Positions 52,795 through 64,000 of a stretch of DNA of 64,000 nt are shown piece after piece. The notes under the pieces are model-generated. The model made no database searches. It had not been told where the DNA came from and was given only the letters and a program-made list of their open reading frames with translations. A program made the position numbers and the translations under genes. The stretch is from positions 26,197 through 90,196 of the forward strand of contig NZ_VOBC01000007.1 in NCBI RefSeq assembly GCF_008369195.1, given 5' to 3'. Every line of letters begins with the position of its first letter. Position 1 is the first letter of the stretch. The DNA is from Sporosarcina sp. ANT_H38 (GTDB lineage Bacteria > Bacillota > Bacilli > Bacillales_A > Planococcaceae).

Positions 52795-54825
52795 ATGAAT
52801 CGAATACTTCGATACTTTCTATTATACGGACTGATATTTCTTGCAATCATGGGGATATTCAGTTCACTAAACAATACAAACCCGAAACAGAAAGAGATTC
52901 GCTACGATGAATTTATCACTGCGTTGGAAGATGGAAAAGTTTCAACAGTAAGTTTACAGCCAGTTCAGCTTGTCCTTGAAGTGAAGGGTACAATGAAAGG
53001 CTATAAAGAAGGCGAAGAGTTCGTCACGAATATTATGAACGATACCAAGACGCAGGAAGATATCCGTACACTTGCTACGCAAACTAACACGGAAATCGAC
53101 ATCTTGCCGACTCCTGTTGCGAGCGCGTGGGTATCCTTCTTTACGGGTCTTCTACCGTTCATCATTATCTTCATCTTGTTCTTCTTCCTGTTAAATCAGG
53201 CGCAAGGCGGAGGCGGCGGCGGTGGTCGTGTTATGAACTTCGGTAAGAGTAAGGCGAAGCTTCATACGGATGATCGTAAAAAGGTACGTTTCACAGATGT
53301 TGCGGGTGCTGACGAAGAGAAAGCGGAACTTGTAGAAGTTGTTGACTTCCTAAAAGATTCACGTAAATTCGTTGAAGTCGGCGCACGTATTCCTAGAGGG
53401 ATTCTGTTAGTTGGACCTCCTGGTACTGGTAAAACGTTGTTGGCACGTGCGGTTGCAGGTGAAGCGGGTGTTCCGTTCTTCTCAATCTCGGGTTCTGATT
53501 TCGTAGAAATGTTCGTTGGGGTCGGGGCATCACGTGTACGTGACCTTTTCGAAAATGCTAAAAAGAACGCACCATGTATTATTTTCATCGATGAAATCGA
53601 TGCGGTCGGTCGCCAACGTGGCGCGGGCCTCGGCGGTGGACACGATGAACGCGAACAAACATTGAACCAACTCCTTGTTGAAATGGATGGTTTCGGTGAG
53701 AACGAAGGGGTTATCATTGTTGCGGCAACAAACCGCCCTGATATTCTTGACCCTGCACTTCTACGTCCTGGACGTTTTGACCGTCAGATTACAGTTGGTC
53801 GTCCGGATGTAAAAGGAAGAGAAGCTGTTCTTCAAGTCCATGCGCGCAACAAGCCACTTGACGATACTGTCAACTTGAAGGCACTTGCACAACGTACACC
53901 TGGATTCTCGGGTGCAGATCTTGAAAACTTATTGAACGAGGCAGCACTTGTTGCCGCAAGACGCGATAAGGTGAAAATCGATATGTCAGACATCGACGAA
54001 GCAACGGACCGCGTTATTGCGGGACCTGCGAAGACGAGTCGTGTCGTTTCGAAAAAAGAACGTGATATTGTATCGTTCCATGAAGCAGGTCACGTAGTTG
54101 TAGGGCTAATGCTCGATGACGCCGAAATCGTTCATAAAGTAACAATTGTCCCTCGTGGTCAGGCAGGCGGTTATGCCGTCATGCTTCCAAAAGAGGACCG
54201 TTACTTCATGACGAAACCTGAACTTCTTGATAAAATCGCAGGACTTCTTGGTGGTCGTGTTGCAGAAGAAATCGTCCTTGGTGAAGTTTCTACTGGGGCA
54301 CACAATGACTTCCAACGCGCAACTGCTATCGCACGTTCAATGGTAACGGAATACGGAATGAGTGATAAACTCGGACCGATGCAGTTCGGACAGTCTCAAG
54401 GGCAAGTATTCCTTGGTAGAGACTTCAACTCCGAACAGAACTATTCCGAATCAATTGCGTATGAAATCGATCAAGAGATGCAACGTATTATTAAAGAACA
54501 ATATGCTCGTACAAAAGAAATCCTTTTGAGTAAACGCGAATTGCTTGATTTGATTGCAACAACACTTCTTGAAGTGGAAACTCTCGATGCAGAGCAAATT
54601 AATCATCTGAAAGATCACGGTACATTGCCTGATCGTCCATATGGCCGTTACGGTTTAGATAATAAAGATGAAGACGTTAAGAGTGTAGATCTGTTGAAAG
54701 AAGGAGATGACACAGTCATTTCTGATTCAACTGGAGCACCTACGGACCCTTCTATCGGTGATTTACCGAAAGAGTCGAATCCAGACCAAACTCTTAAATC
54801 AATCGACGAAGAACGCAGAGATTAA
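52795..54825 (+). CDS. ftsH: ATP-dependent zinc metalloprotease FtsH
   Basis: The product is 676 residues. Two membrane helices (about 6-25 and 112-132) flank an external domain. A glycine-rich linker leads to the AAA+ domain with [20 protein letters not shown], Walker [16 protein letters not shown] and the SRH arginine finger [12 protein letters not shown]. The peptidase motif is [11 protein letters not shown]. It degrades membrane and regulatory proteins. ATG 52795 follows GAGGAGG. The C-terminal tail is acidic and variable. Confidence 0.97.
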   Translation: MNRILRYFLLYGLIFLAIMGIFSSLNNTNPKQKEIRYDEFITALEDGKVSTVSLQPVQLVLEVKGTMKGYKEGEEFVTNIMNDTKTQEDIRTLATQTNTEIDILPTPVASAWVSFFTGLLPFIIIFILFFFLLNQAQGGGGGGGRVMNFGKSKAKLHTDDRKKVRFTDVAGADEEKAELVEVVDFLKDSRKFVEVGARIPRGILLVGPPGTGKTLLARAVAGEAGVPFFSISGSDFVEMFVGVGASRVRDLFENAKKNAPCIIFIDEIDAVGRQRGAGLGGGHDEREQTLNQLLVEMDGFGENEGVIIVAATNRPDILDPALLRPGRFDRQITVGRPDVKGREAVLQVHARNKPLDDTVNLKALAQRTPGFSGADLENLLNEAALVAARRDKVKIDMSDIDEATDRVIAGPAKTSRVVSKKERDIVSFHEAGHVVVGLMLDDAEIVHKVTIVPRGQAGGYAVMLPKEDRYFMTKPELLDKIAGLLGGRVAEEIVLGEVSTGAHNDFQRATAIARSMVTEYGMSDKLGPMQFGQSQGQVFLGRDFNSEQNYSESIAYEIDQEMQRIIKEQYARTKEILLSKRELLDLIATTLLEVETLDAEQINHLKDHGTLPDRPYGRYGLDNKDEDVKSVDLLKEGDDTVISDSTGAPTDPSIGDLPKESNPDQTLKSIDEERRD

Positions 54826-54836
54826 ACATATTATGA

Positions 54837-54876
54837 GAGCTGACTGTTTCTTTTGAAGCAGTCAGCTTTTTTCTGT
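54837..54876 (+). terminator. Terminator of ftsH
   Basis: AGCTGACTG and CAGTCAGCT form a perfect stem followed by six T. Confidence 0.9.
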
Positions 54877-54932
54877 ACACTAGTATGTGGTATGATGTGT
54901 TGGAAAATGATGAAGTTAGCGAGGAAACCATT

Positions 54933-55697
54933 ATGATTTTAGTGCTGGATACAGGAAACACGAATATTGTTCTTGGCGTTTATGAACACGGACAACTTAA
55001 ACATCATTGGCGCATGGAAACTTACAGACATAAGACGGAAGATGAATATGCGATGCAAGTGAAGTCGTTGTTTTCACACGTCGGACTCTCTTTCGGTGAT
55101 GTAACTGGCATTATCATTTCGTCGGTTGTTCCACCGGTCATGTTCCCTCTTGAACAAATGTGCAGAAAATATTTCAATCAAAAACCGCTTATTGTTGGCC
55201 CTGGCCTTAAAACGGGATTGAACATCAAGTACGAAAATCCTCGTGAAGTCGGTGCAGACCGGATCGTTAATGCAGTCGCAGCAATCCATGAATATGGGAA
55301 TCCACTTATCATTGTCGATTTTGGCACAGCAACAACGTACTGTTATGTTAATGAAAAGTGCGAGTATATGGGCGGAGCAATTGCGCCGGGTATTGGAATT
55401 TCAATGGAGGCTCTATTCGATAGGGCGTCGAAATTACCACGTATCGAATTGACGAAACCGGATCATGTTGTAGGAAAAAGTACGGTAGCTGCTATGCAGT
55501 CGGGGATTGTCTATGGATATGTTGGGCAGGTCGACGGAATTGTTACGCGTATGAAAGCGCAAAGTAAGGTAGAACCAACTGTTATCGCTACTGGGGGACT
55601 CGCTGGCTTAATCGCAAGCGAAACTTCTGTAATTGATGTCGTTGATAATTTCTTGACACTAAAAGGGCTTCATCTCATCTATGAACGTAATATGTAA
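54933..55697 (+). CDS. coaX: Type III pantothenate kinase
   Basis: The product is 254 residues, the first enzyme of coenzyme A synthesis. ASKHA-fold motifs are [15 protein letters not shown] (Asp6), [15 protein letters not shown] and [17 protein letters not shown] 54933 follows GCGAGGAAA; the frame is open from 54885. Order coaX-hslO is conserved. Confidence 0.94.
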   Translation: MILVLDTGNTNIVLGVYEHGQLKHHWRMETYRHKTEDEYAMQVKSLFSHVGLSFGDVTGIIISSVVPPVMFPLEQMCRKYFNQKPLIVGPGLKTGLNIKYENPREVGADRIVNAVAAIHEYGNPLIIVDFGTATTYCYVNEKCEYMGGAIAPGIGISMEALFDRASKLPRIELTKPDHVVGKSTVAAMQSGIVYGYVGQVDGIVTRMKAQSKVEPTVIATGGLAGLIASETSVIDVVDNFLTLKGLHLIYERNM

Positions 55698-55715
55698 AAG
55701 GGGTAGAGAAAATAA

Positions 55716-56603
55716 ATGAATGATTACTTAGTAAAAGCTCTCGCATTCGATGGAACAATCCGGGCATATGCAGCTCGCTCGACAGAAACTGTAGCAGAAG
55801 TACAACGCCGTCATGCTATGTGGCCGACTGCAACAGCGGCTTTAGGACGCTCGATGACAGCGGCTGTCATGATGGGTGCCATGTCAAAAGGCGATGACAA
55901 ACTGACAATAAAAGTTGACGGAAATGGACCTATTGGTTCGATGGTCATCGATGCAAATGCGCATGGTGAAGTTCGAGGTTATGCTTCGAATCCGCAAACA
56001 CATTTTGAGTTAAATGAGCAGGGTAAACTTGACGTAAGGCGTGCCGTCGGAACAGAAGGAATGCTGTCGGTTGTCAAAGATCTTGGCCTGCGTGATTTCT
56101 TTACAGGACAAGTACCTATTGTGTCGGGTGAAATTGCCGAAGACTTCACACAGTACTTTGTCGTTTCAGAACAGGTACCTTCTGCTGTGGGGCTTGGTGT
56201 CCTTGTTAACCCGGACAATACTGTTCAAGCTGCCGGAGGTTTCATTATTCAAGTTATGCCTGGTGCGACGGAAGAGACAATTGGAACGCTGGAAGAGCGC
56301 ATTGCCAACGTTGAACCAATTTCAACGTTAATTGCCCGTGGTCTTACTCCTGAGGAAATACTTGGAGAAGTTCTCGGTGCAGAAAACGTGGAAATCCTTG
56401 ATCGGATGGCTATTTCATTCGCATGTAATTGCTCGAGGGAACGATTTGGAAATGCAATCATTGGTCTTGGGGAGCGCGAAATTCGAGACATGATTGAAGA
56501 GGATGGACAGGCGGAAGCGCATTGTCACTTCTGTATGGAAACGTATTTATATCCGAAAGAAGAGCTGGAAGGTTTTATCCATGAAATACAATCGGAAGCC
56601 TGA
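55716..56603 (+). CDS. hslO: Redox-regulated chaperone Hsp33
   Basis: The product is 295 residues. An N-terminal substrate-binding domain starts [20 protein letters not shown]. The C-terminal zinc switch has Cys-x-Cys in [10 protein letters not shown] and Cys-x2-Cys in CHFCMETY. Oxidation of these cysteines activates the chaperone. The end overlaps the next gene by 23 bases. Confidence 0.95.
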   Translation: MNDYLVKALAFDGTIRAYAARSTETVAEVQRRHAMWPTATAALGRSMTAAVMMGAMSKGDDKLTIKVDGNGPIGSMVIDANAHGEVRGYASNPQTHFELNEQGKLDVRRAVGTEGMLSVVKDLGLRDFFTGQVPIVSGEIAEDFTQYFVVSEQVPSAVGLGVLVNPDNTVQAAGGFIIQVMPGATEETIGTLEERIANVEPISTLIARGLTPEEILGEVLGAENVEILDRMAISFACNCSRERFGNAIIGLGEREIRDMIEEDGQAEAHCHFCMETYLYPKEELEGFIHEIQSEA

Positions 56604-57504
56604 GCTGGAATCGATAAATGGTCAGAAACGTAAACTGAAGACGAAACCACTCATTCTTTTAATTGGAATCCTTTTAGCGTTCAATATCTTCTGGTTCATT
56701 GGATGGCTCATACCGGACAAATCGAAACAAACAGATGAAGAGGTGGCATCGGTTGCCGGTAAGCCTATAACGAGGGAACAGTGGATGTCGGCAATGGAAA
56801 AGGAAGTAGGACGCGAAACTCTTCTTGAGCTTGTGAATGAAAAAGTAATGGCGGTAGCTGCAGAACAATACGGGATTAAGGTATCCGACAAGGAAATCGA
56901 TCTTGAAATTGCGCTTATTCGTTCCGTAGACGGCCGCTCTCATTCTGGTCAAGATGAGGATGAAATGCGTCAGAAAATCCGTTCTAATCTCATTCTTGAA
57001 AAGGTATTAACGAAAGATGTTGTCGTTAAAGATAAAGCGATAAAGAAGCAGTTTGATGAAAATACTGCACTTTACAATGTACTAACCGCTTACCGAACCG
57101 CTATTATCGTTGTCCCTACGAAAACAGATGCGGAACAAACAATTGATGAGCTTTCAAAAGGTTCAAGTTTTGATGTTCTTGCGAAAGAGCGATCGACGGA
57201 TCTTGCTTCCGCTAGTCTAGGTGGAGATATCGGTTACATCAATGATTCGACGGATTCAATCGACAAGAAAATTATAGAAACTGTGTCCGATGCGAATGAA
57301 GGGTCGACGAGTGGAGTGATAGCCTTGAGTGACGGTACTTATGCGGTGATTCGCGTAAGTGAAGTGGTGAAAGGGCAGTCGTTTAAATTTAACGAAGTAA
57401 AGGATCACATCAAGCGTGAACTTGCGCTTGAGCAGTTGCCACAGACGGTCAGCCCAGAAGCGTTTTGGAAAGAATTTGATGCGAAGTGGTTTTACGGTAA
57501 TTAA
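56581..57504 (+). CDS. yacD: Membrane-anchored PrsA-like peptidyl-prolyl isomerase
   Basis: The product is 307 residues: a basic N-terminus, one membrane anchor (about 23-44), a SurA-like helical region and a degenerate parvulin domain (about 180-275) with [20 protein letters not shown] and DIGYIND. There is no lipobox, so it is a bitopic protein like B. subtilis YacD. ATG 56581 is inside hslO, with GGAAGG before it; the frame upstream to 56494 is only the hslO shadow. Confidence 0.85.
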   Translation: MKYNRKPELESINGQKRKLKTKPLILLIGILLAFNIFWFIGWLIPDKSKQTDEEVASVAGKPITREQWMSAMEKEVGRETLLELVNEKVMAVAAEQYGIKVSDKEIDLEIALIRSVDGRSHSGQDEDEMRQKIRSNLILEKVLTKDVVVKDKAIKKQFDENTALYNVLTAYRTAIIVVPTKTDAEQTIDELSKGSSFDVLAKERSTDLASASLGGDIGYINDSTDSIDKKIIETVSDANEGSTSGVIALSDGTYAVIRVSEVVKGQSFKFNEVKDHIKRELALEQLPQTVSPEAFWKEFDAKWFYGN

Positions 57505-57517
57505 TAGATAGCTGTTC

Positions 57518-57558
57518 GGAAGCTGATATAAATCAGCGCCTCCGGACAGCTTTTCTAA
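57518..57558 (+). terminator. Terminator of the ftsH-distal genes
   Basis: AGCTGTTCGGA pairs with TCCGGACAGCT around an inner GCTGAT/ATCAGC stem, with TTTT after. Confidence 0.88.
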
Positions 57559-57621
57559 TTTAAGTGGTTTAAGTCTAAAAGTATAAGTGAAAGAATACAT
57601 ACATATTGTGGCATTCAATTG

Positions 57622-57651
57622 TTGACAATGTTCACATAATGGTAGTAATAT
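57622..57651 (+). promoter_or_regulatory. cysK promoter
   Basis: TTGACA (57622-57627) and TAATAT (57646-57651) are 18 bp apart. CymR control is known for such genes, but I cannot point to a clear box. Confidence 0.6.
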
Positions 57652-57699
57652 TAATAGTATAAAGCATATCAAAATAGTAGGAATTGGGAGTGAGTATAA

Positions 57700-58626
57700 A
57701 TGACGTTAGTTGGAAACTCTGTTGCGGATCTTGTTGGGAAGACGCCTCTTGTTAAAATGAATAGAATGACCGGGGTGGATGATGCAGATGTTTACTTGAA
57801 ACTGGAATATATGAATCCAGGTTCTAGTGTCAAAGACCGTATTGCGCTTGCGATGATTGAAGCGGCTGAAAAGTCAGGGGATTTGAAAGAAGGAAGCACG
57901 ATTATCGAGCCGACAAGTGGAAATACAGGAATCGGCCTTGCAATGATTGCGGCTGCAAAAGGGTATAAGGCTGTTTTGGTTATGCCGGATACGATGAGTA
58001 CAGAGCGACGTAATCTACTTCGAGCTTATGGTGCCGATCTTGTGTTGACACCAGGTGCTGAAGGAATGAAAGGTGCCATTGGAAAAGCGGAAGAACTATC
58101 AAAGGAAAATGGTTGGTTCATGCCGCAACAATTTAACAATGATGCAAATCCTGAAATTCATCGCTTAACAACTGGCCCTGAAATCGCAGATGCACTAGAT
58201 CGCGTGGATGCGTTCATTTCTGGAATTGGAACGGGTGGTACGATTACGGGAGTGGGTAGCGTTTTGAAAGAACGTTTTCCTGAAGTGAGTATCATTGCTG
58301 TTGAACCGACAGATTCACCTGTGCTTTCAGGCGGTAAGCCGGGCCCGCATAAAATTCAGGGCATCGGTGCCGGTTTCGTCCCTAAGGTACTAAATACGGA
58401 TATATATGATGAAATCATCCAAGTAACGAATGACGAAGCGTATGATACAGCAAGGCGTGCCGCTCGCGAAGAGGGTATTCTTGGTGGTGTTTCATCCGGA
58501 GCGGCAATCTTTGCAGCGCTACAAGTGGCGAAAAAGCTTGGTAAAGGGAAGAAAGTAGTTGCAATTTTACCATCTAATGGTGAACGATACTTGAGTACGC
58601 CACTCTATCAATTTGACGAAGAGTAA
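57700..58626 (+). CDS. cysK: Cysteine synthase A
   Basis: This O-acetylserine sulfhydrylase has 308 residues. The PLP lysine is Lys45 in [13 protein letters not shown], the phosphate/substrate loop is [13 protein letters not shown], and the cofactor-binding glycine loop is [21 protein letters not shown] precedes the ATG. The order yacD-cysK-pab is conserved in Bacillus. Confidence 0.96.
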   Translation: MTLVGNSVADLVGKTPLVKMNRMTGVDDADVYLKLEYMNPGSSVKDRIALAMIEAAEKSGDLKEGSTIIEPTSGNTGIGLAMIAAAKGYKAVLVMPDTMSTERRNLLRAYGADLVLTPGAEGMKGAIGKAEELSKENGWFMPQQFNNDANPEIHRLTTGPEIADALDRVDAFISGIGTGGTITGVGSVLKERFPEVSIIAVEPTDSPVLSGGKPGPHKIQGIGAGFVPKVLNTDIYDEIIQVTNDEAYDTARRAAREEGILGGVSSGAAIFAALQVAKKLGKGKKVVAILPSNGERYLSTPLYQFDEE

Positions 58627-58769
58627 TACCGTGGGGAGGGAAGGGGCAGAGATGCTTCTTCTTTTTTATTTGATTGAAATATGTTTGTTGCGGTTGGATA
58701 TGATTACTCCCTAAATAAAAAGACACCGCCTTTTCTTCTTTTAATAGCGTAAAACGACTTTTACACGGT
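58627..58769. other. Short gene-free stretch after cysK
   Basis: It holds T-rich tracts near 58655-58672 and 58730-58740 that could end cysK transcription, but no good stem is seen. Confidence 0.3.
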
Positions 58770-58901
58770 AAGATAAAGATATTAATCAATATTGGACGGA
58801 CACAAGGAAGCGAAGAGGTTTATTTACAGGATCTATTGGTTGGTTCGGTGTCGGAAGTAAAATATGTGGAATCATTGAATAAGGCAAAAGCGCTTTGGTA
58901 A
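58770..58901 (+). pseudogene. pabB: C-terminal remnant of para-aminobenzoate synthase component I
   Basis: A frame without a start ends INIGRTQGSEEVYLQDLLVG and SVSEVKYVESLNKAKALW before TAA 58899-58901. This resembles the end of PabB/TrpE proteins (the E-x-x-Y-x-E-x-x-N-K-A-x-A-L pattern). B. subtilis has pabB and pabA exactly here, between cysK and pabC. Nearly all of pabB and all of pabA are gone. Confidence 0.5.
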
Positions 58902-58941
58902 GTGAAGGCAATGGCTGAAAAGTAAGATTGGGGGATTTGGC

Positions 58942-59796
58942 ATGTGGTGTTGGATGAATGGTGAATTCTTGCGTGCGGAGGAGTTAAAGATATCCCCGTT
59001 TGATCATGGATTTCTATACGGTGCTGGCTTTTTTGAAACCTTCAGGACATACAGCGGCAAGGTGCTCTTGTATGATGAACATATGGACAGATTGCACAGG
59101 GCACTTACGGAGTACCGCATTGCGATGCCTTATGAAGAAACCGAAATTCTTGCAGTTGTGCGTAAATTGAATCACTTAAATGGCGGACAGGATGGCTATT
59201 TTCGGTTAAATGTCTCTGCGGGGGTCCATGATATCGGTCTTGCACCTTCCTCGTATGCATCGCCGAACGTTATTTTATTCAGAAAAGAATTGGCTTCAAC
59301 TGTTCGAGGGACGGAAAAGAAAGCTGTCTGGCTGGGCACTACGCGAAATAAACCGGAAAGCGTTGTGCGCCATAAATCGCATAACTTCCTTAATAACGTA
59401 CGGGGAAGGCTGGAGCTGTCTTCGTTGAAAGAATTGGAAGGTCTTTTCGTAACAGATGAAGGTTTTGTTGCGGAGGGTGTTACGTCAAATGTCTTTTGGG
59501 TGAAGGATGGCGCGCTGTTTACACCGGCTATAGAAACAGGGATTCTTCCAGGGACGACACGAGCTTTTATCATTCAATGCGCTAGATCTGCTGGAATTAC
59601 TGTGAATGAAGGGTTTTACGGCAAAGAACAAGTAGAGGATGCGGACGAGTTATTCGTCACGAATGCTGTACAGGAACTCGTGCCGCTATCTATGATTGAA
59701 GAAACTTCGCTTCCGGGAGCGACAGGTGCATATTATAAAAAACTGCATGAAATGTATATGCAGGCAATAGATAAGATGGAAGAAGGTTGCTGTTGA
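58942..59796 (+). CDS. pabC: Aminodeoxychorismate lyase
   Basis: This PLP-dependent fold-type IV enzyme has 284 residues. The PLP lysine is Lys145 in VVRHKSHNFLNNV, with GFLYGAGFFETFRTY near the N-terminus and EGVTSNVFWV. It releases 4-aminobenzoate and pyruvate. The stop overlaps the folP ATG (TGATG). The upstream pabB and pabA are missing, so aminodeoxychorismate must come from genes elsewhere, perhaps trpE/trpG-type enzymes. A D-amino-acid transaminase role is possible for this fold. Confidence 0.85.
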   Translation: MWCWMNGEFLRAEELKISPFDHGFLYGAGFFETFRTYSGKVLLYDEHMDRLHRALTEYRIAMPYEETEILAVVRKLNHLNGGQDGYFRLNVSAGVHDIGLAPSSYASPNVILFRKELASTVRGTEKKAVWLGTTRNKPESVVRHKSHNFLNNVRGRLELSSLKELEGLFVTDEGFVAEGVTSNVFWVKDGALFTPAIETGILPGTTRAFIIQCARSAGITVNEGFYGKEQVEDADELFVTNAVQELVPLSMIEETSLPGATGAYYKKLHEMYMQAIDKMEEGCC

Positions 59797-60647
59797 TGGA
59801 ATTGGCTCGTGCACGTGATACATACCAGTTTAGAAATACGGATATGGATTTCAAAAAAGAAACAGTCATTATGGGTATTTTGAATGTAACTCCGGATTCA
59901 TTTTCGGATGGTGGGAAATACGGCCGCATTGATGCCGCGCTTAGGCGTGCGGAAGAGATGCTTCGCGATGGAGCTAAGATTATCGATGTGGGTGGAGAAT
60001 CAACACGTCCAGGGCATGTCCCGATTTCATTGGAAGAAGAGCTCGAACGAACAGTTCCGGTTATCAAGGCTTTGACAAGGGAGCTTGGGTGTACGGTGTC
60101 CATTGATACATATAAGGCGGGTGTCGCGGAAGAAGCGATTCTTGCGGGTGCACAGATTATAAACGATATATGGGGAGCGAAACGTGAACCGTATATTGCG
60201 GACGTTGCAGCAAAGCATAATGTCCCGATTATATTGATGCATAATCGGGAGAAGGCGGAGTATGAAGGTAACTTTATGGATGAAGTCATCGCTGATTTGG
60301 AAGAAAACGTCGAGATTGCGGTTGCGGCAGGTGTAGCGCACGAAAATATTTGGTTGGATCCAGGCATTGGCTTCGCGCGGAATGCTAGTCAAAACATATG
60401 GACGATGCAAGGGTTAGATCGGATTTCTGAAATGGGCTATCCGGTACTCCTCGGAACTTCACGGAAGTCGCTAATCGGCAATGTGCTGGGCTTACCTGTT
60501 GAGGAACGATTGGAAGGGACGGGCGCAACGGTTTGTTACGGAATCGAACACGGCTGCCACATTATGCGGGTTCATGACGTTAAGGAGATTGCGCGAATGG
60601 CGAAAATGATGGATGTCCTGACAGGAAAAACGAATTTTGAACAATAG
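59796..60647 (+). CDS. folP: Dihydropteroate synthase
   Basis: This TIM-barrel enzyme of 283 residues, the sulfonamide target, has MGILNVTPDSFSDGGKYG, IIDVGGESTRPGHVPI and WLDPGIGFARN. It joins 4-aminobenzoate to the pterin diphosphate. ATG 59796 overlaps the pabC stop; a TTG at 59787 in the same frame is less likely. Confidence 0.95.
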   Translation: MELARARDTYQFRNTDMDFKKETVIMGILNVTPDSFSDGGKYGRIDAALRRAEEMLRDGAKIIDVGGESTRPGHVPISLEEELERTVPVIKALTRELGCTVSIDTYKAGVAEEAILAGAQIINDIWGAKREPYIADVAAKHNVPIILMHNREKAEYEGNFMDEVIADLEENVEIAVAAGVAHENIWLDPGIGFARNASQNIWTMQGLDRISEMGYPVLLGTSRKSLIGNVLGLPVEERLEGTGATVCYGIEHGCHIMRVHDVKEIARMAKMMDVLTGKTNFEQ

Positions 60648-60658
60648 GAGGATGCGCT

Positions 60659-61027
60659 ATGGATTATATTCATTTGAATGAATTGGAGTTTTACGGTTAT
60701 CACGGGGCACTGCCTGAGGAGACGAAGCTCGGCCAGCGCTTCCGTGTAACAATTTCTCTTGCGACGGATCTTTCTGAAGCGGGAAAAACGGATAATCTGG
60801 ATAAAACGGTGAATTACGCGGAAGTATACAGTGTTTGTCAATCGATTGTTGAGGGCGAACCTGTAAAATTGATTGAGACAGTTGCGGAAAAAATTGCAAC
60901 TGCTGTACTAGCTGCGTTTGCGGATAAGGTGACTGGCGTTCGAGTAGTACTCGTGAAACCAGATCCGCCGATTCCAGGTCATTACGCTTCAGTGTCCGTT
61001 GATATTACGAGGGGGAGCTTTGTGTGA
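60659..61027 (+). CDS. folB: Dihydroneopterin aldolase
   Basis: The product is 122 residues, with MDYIHLNELEFYGYHGALPE at the N-terminus and the conserved lysine in VRVVLVKPDPPIPGHY. It cleaves dihydroneopterin in folate synthesis. TAGGAGG precedes the ATG, and the stop overlaps the folK GTG. Confidence 0.94.
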   Translation: MDYIHLNELEFYGYHGALPEETKLGQRFRVTISLATDLSEAGKTDNLDKTVNYAEVYSVCQSIVEGEPVKLIETVAEKIATAVLAAFADKVTGVRVVLVKPDPPIPGHYASVSVDITRGSFV

Positions 61028-61509
61028 ATGTAGCGTACATCTCGATTGGGTCAAACATCGGAGATAGGCTGAATCATTTGAAAGAGGCGGTGCGGGCACT
61101 TCATTCGCACGAAGGTACAACAGTTGCAGCGGTATCGTCGATTTATGAAACGGAACCTGTCGGCTTTACAGATCAAGCGGATTTTCTCAACATGGTAGTT
61201 TGTGTGGAAACGAGCCTTGAAGCACAGGAACTTTTGGGATTTTGTCAAAAGATTGAACAGGAATTGGGCAGGATCCGTGATATAAGATGGGGTCCGCGGA
61301 CTGTAGACCTAGACATCTTGCTGTATAATAACGACAATATTGAAACAGAGAACTTGATTGTGCCGCATCCAAGAATGCGTGAGCGGGCCTTTGTTCTTAT
61401 TCCGCTTCTTGAAATTGCTCCTTTAATGGCCAGTCCGATGGTAGACGCAGGCGTTATGCTATGGAGGAAGGTTAATGGAGTCGTTGATCTGTTACAACAA
61501 GGTGAGTGA
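61024..61509 (+). CDS. folK: Hydroxymethyl-dihydropterin pyrophosphokinase
   Basis: The product is 161 residues, with VAYISIGSNIGDRLNHLKEA, YETEPVGFTDQADFLNMV and the signature WGPRTVDLDILLYN. GTG start at 61024, coupled to folB. It is the last intact gene of the folate operon. Confidence 0.94.
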   Translation: MNVAYISIGSNIGDRLNHLKEAVRALHSHEGTTVAAVSSIYETEPVGFTDQADFLNMVVCVETSLEAQELLGFCQKIEQELGRIRDIRWGPRTVDLDILLYNNDNIETENLIVPHPRMRERAFVLIPLLEIAPLMASPMVDAGVMLWRKVNGVVDLLQQGE

Positions 61510-61565
61510 GATGTCTCTAGCCGTCTAGTTGATGAAAACAGGTAATCCGCTTGTGATGGTAAGAA

Positions 61566-61896
61566 ATTTTTGAAATGGTTTCGGCCGTTGTCGCTAAAGC
61601 CTATAAACCGGTAAGTGTGAAAATGCGAATTGGTTGGGACGATGAACATATTTTTGCGGTTGAAAATGCTAAAGCGGTCAAGGCCGCGAGCGTACGCGTA
61701 TTCAAAGCGTAACTGGAATATCACTCGCGAGATGAAAGAAGCGGTTACAATCCCTTTAATTAGGAAAGTTAATGGCGTTATGATTGTACAGGTGGCGCTT
61801 GGGGATTCGTGAATGATCTATCGTAGTGTTCAATCCCTTGAAATAGGTGAATTTATGGAACGTGAACAAGTAGCGTTTGGTGTAAGTGCTGTTTGA
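61566..61896 (+). pseudogene. dusB: tRNA-dihydrouridine synthase DusB, decayed
   Basis: The frames read EMVSAVVAKAYKPVSVKMRI, then GWDDEHIFAVENAKAVKAA (61572-61690). After a gap and frame change they read NWNITREMKEAVTIPLI and NGVMIVQVALGDS, a TGA where Trp is expected, then MIYRSVQSLEIGEFMERE. These are ordered pieces of DusB with internal deletions and a nonsense codon. B. subtilis has an intact copy (yacF) in this position between folK and lysS. Confidence 0.82.
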
Positions 61897-61907
61897 ATCA
61901 GGTAATC

Positions 61908-61938
61908 GAGGCCGCCACAAATTGTGGTGGCTCTTTTT
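61908..61938 (+). terminator. Terminator before lysS
   Basis: GAGGCCGCCACAA pairs with TTGTGGTGGCTC (with small distortions), followed by five T. Confidence 0.85.
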
Positions 61939-61952
61939 ATGAGTTAATTTGA

Positions 61953-63539
<1,587 letters not shown>

Positions 63540-63549
63540 AGAAAATAAT

Positions 63550-63595
63550 CGCTATGCAATGCCTTTGAAAGTGCGTTGCATAGCGGTTTTTGTTT
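63550..63595 (+). terminator. Terminator of lysS
   Basis: CGCTATGCAA and TTGCATAGCG form a perfect 10-bp stem, followed by a T-rich tract. Confidence 0.9.
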
Positions 63596-63633
63596 TATTT
63601 TAAAAGAAATTGAAACTAAATTTGAAATTAGTG

Positions 63634-63662
63634 TTGCATTTAAAATGACCAGGTGTTATATT
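63634..63662 (+). promoter_or_regulatory. rRNA operon promoter P1
   Basis: TTGCAT (63634-63639) and TATATT (63657-63662) are 17 bp apart, with an A-rich stretch upstream. The GAAATTAGT just before it is repeated before P2. Confidence 0.6.
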
Positions 63663-63729
63663 AGATAACGTTGCCAGTCCGACATATCGAAAACAGTCAA
63701 ACAACGAAAAAAGAAATTGAAATTAGTTG

Positions 63730-63758
63730 TTGACACGGACGGAACGAAATGTTATGAT
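63730..63758 (+). promoter_or_regulatory. rRNA operon promoter P2
   Basis: TTGACA (63730-63735) and TATGAT (63753-63758) are 17 bp apart, preceded by an A-rich UP-like element. Confidence 0.85.
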
Positions 63759-63769
63759 ATAAAAGTTGT

Positions 63770-64000
63770 CACCGAAACAACGACAACTACTAAAAGTGAA
63801 GAATGCAAGTTGATTCTTCCTACATGAACCTTGAAAACTGAACAGCAAAACATCAATGAAATATAGCGAGAGTGCTAACGCACTTGAGCAAAACGTTTCT
63901 AGTAAGTCGGCTTCGGTCGGACGAAAAAAACACACACTAGAATCTTCGGATTCGGGGGAGGAATTTGATTCCTCCTTAGTCAGCAAGAAATGAGCTATTC
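63770..64000 (+). other. rRNA operon leader (pre-16S)
   Basis: The transcript contains ACCTTGAAAACTGAACAGC, usual in Bacillales rRNA leaders, and several small hairpins ending with GGAGGAATTTGATTCCTCC near 63957-63975. The mature 16S sequence is not reached before the window ends. B. subtilis also has an rRNA operon after lysS. Confidence 0.8.

Noticed and set aside
58800..58855. GLFTGSIGWF read in another frame as a PabB internal motif
   Set aside because: The neighbouring frame gives a longer uninterrupted match to the PabB C-terminus ending at a stop codon, so this resemblance is chance.

Overview
The window comes from a low-to-moderate G+C, endospore-forming member of the Bacillales. Gene order and protein sequences suggest Planococcaceae, Sporosarcina-like; that placement is inference, because no database search was possible. 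The spore genes spoVT, yabP, yabQ and spoIIE, the Spo0E-like phosphatase and the Bacillus-type order running into an rRNA operon support it.

Layout. Position 1-700 holds spoVT and its terminator. Position 42,337-64,000 holds the conserved Bacillus block yabM-yabN-rqcP-yabP-yabQ-divIC-yabR-tRNA-Met-spoIIE-tilS-hpt-ftsH-coaX-hslO-yacD-cysK-pabC-folP-folB-folK-lysS, then the promoters and leader of an rRNA operon. In Bacillus subtilis spoVT and yabM are neighbours. Here about 41.6 kb of accessory DNA separates them (about 700-42,300).

The accessory block, left to right: an SDR dehydrogenase; a Fur-boxed siderophore ABC operon (2.7-6.6 kb); signal peptidase I; a frameshifted small gene; an isochorismatase-like hydrolase; a second, divergent Fur-boxed siderophore system with a FhuF-like reductase, an ATPase, a binding lipoprotein and a fused double permease (9.4-14.0 kb); a MalT/LuxR-type regulator; an acid-sugar catabolic operon (GntP permease, class II aldolase, DUF1537 kinase, HIBADH-family dehydrogenase) with a divergent GntR regulator (18-23.7 kb); broken genes; a secreted protein of 29-residue tandem repeats beside a two-component system (24.9-27.4 kb); a cyanate-detoxification operon with a divergent Lrp-type regulator (27.7-29.9 kb); a serine recombinase with an internal deletion; an MFS exporter behind a leader peptide and anti-Shine-Dalgarno structure; a MarR/DUF3147 pair behind a 22-bp-arm palindrome; an IS4-type transposase remnant; a VOC protein; an FtsX-type ABC exporter with its own two-component system (35.7-41.1 kb); and a Spo0E-like phosphatase.

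The block is full of degenerate dispersed repeats, inverted repeats and pseudogenes, as expected of a region that has taken up and lost DNA repeatedly. Erosion also reaches the core: pabB survives only as a C-terminal scrap, pabA is absent, and dusB is a deleted pseudogene between folK and lysS.

The most interesting candidates for something undescribed are the leader-peptide/anti-SD switch before the MFS exporter, the acid-sugar operon in which a class II FBP-type aldolase stands where OtnC/OtnI would be expected (with three GTATAC operators phased at exactly 21 bp), the 29-residue-repeat secreted protein next to a two-component system, and the unexplained repeat families.
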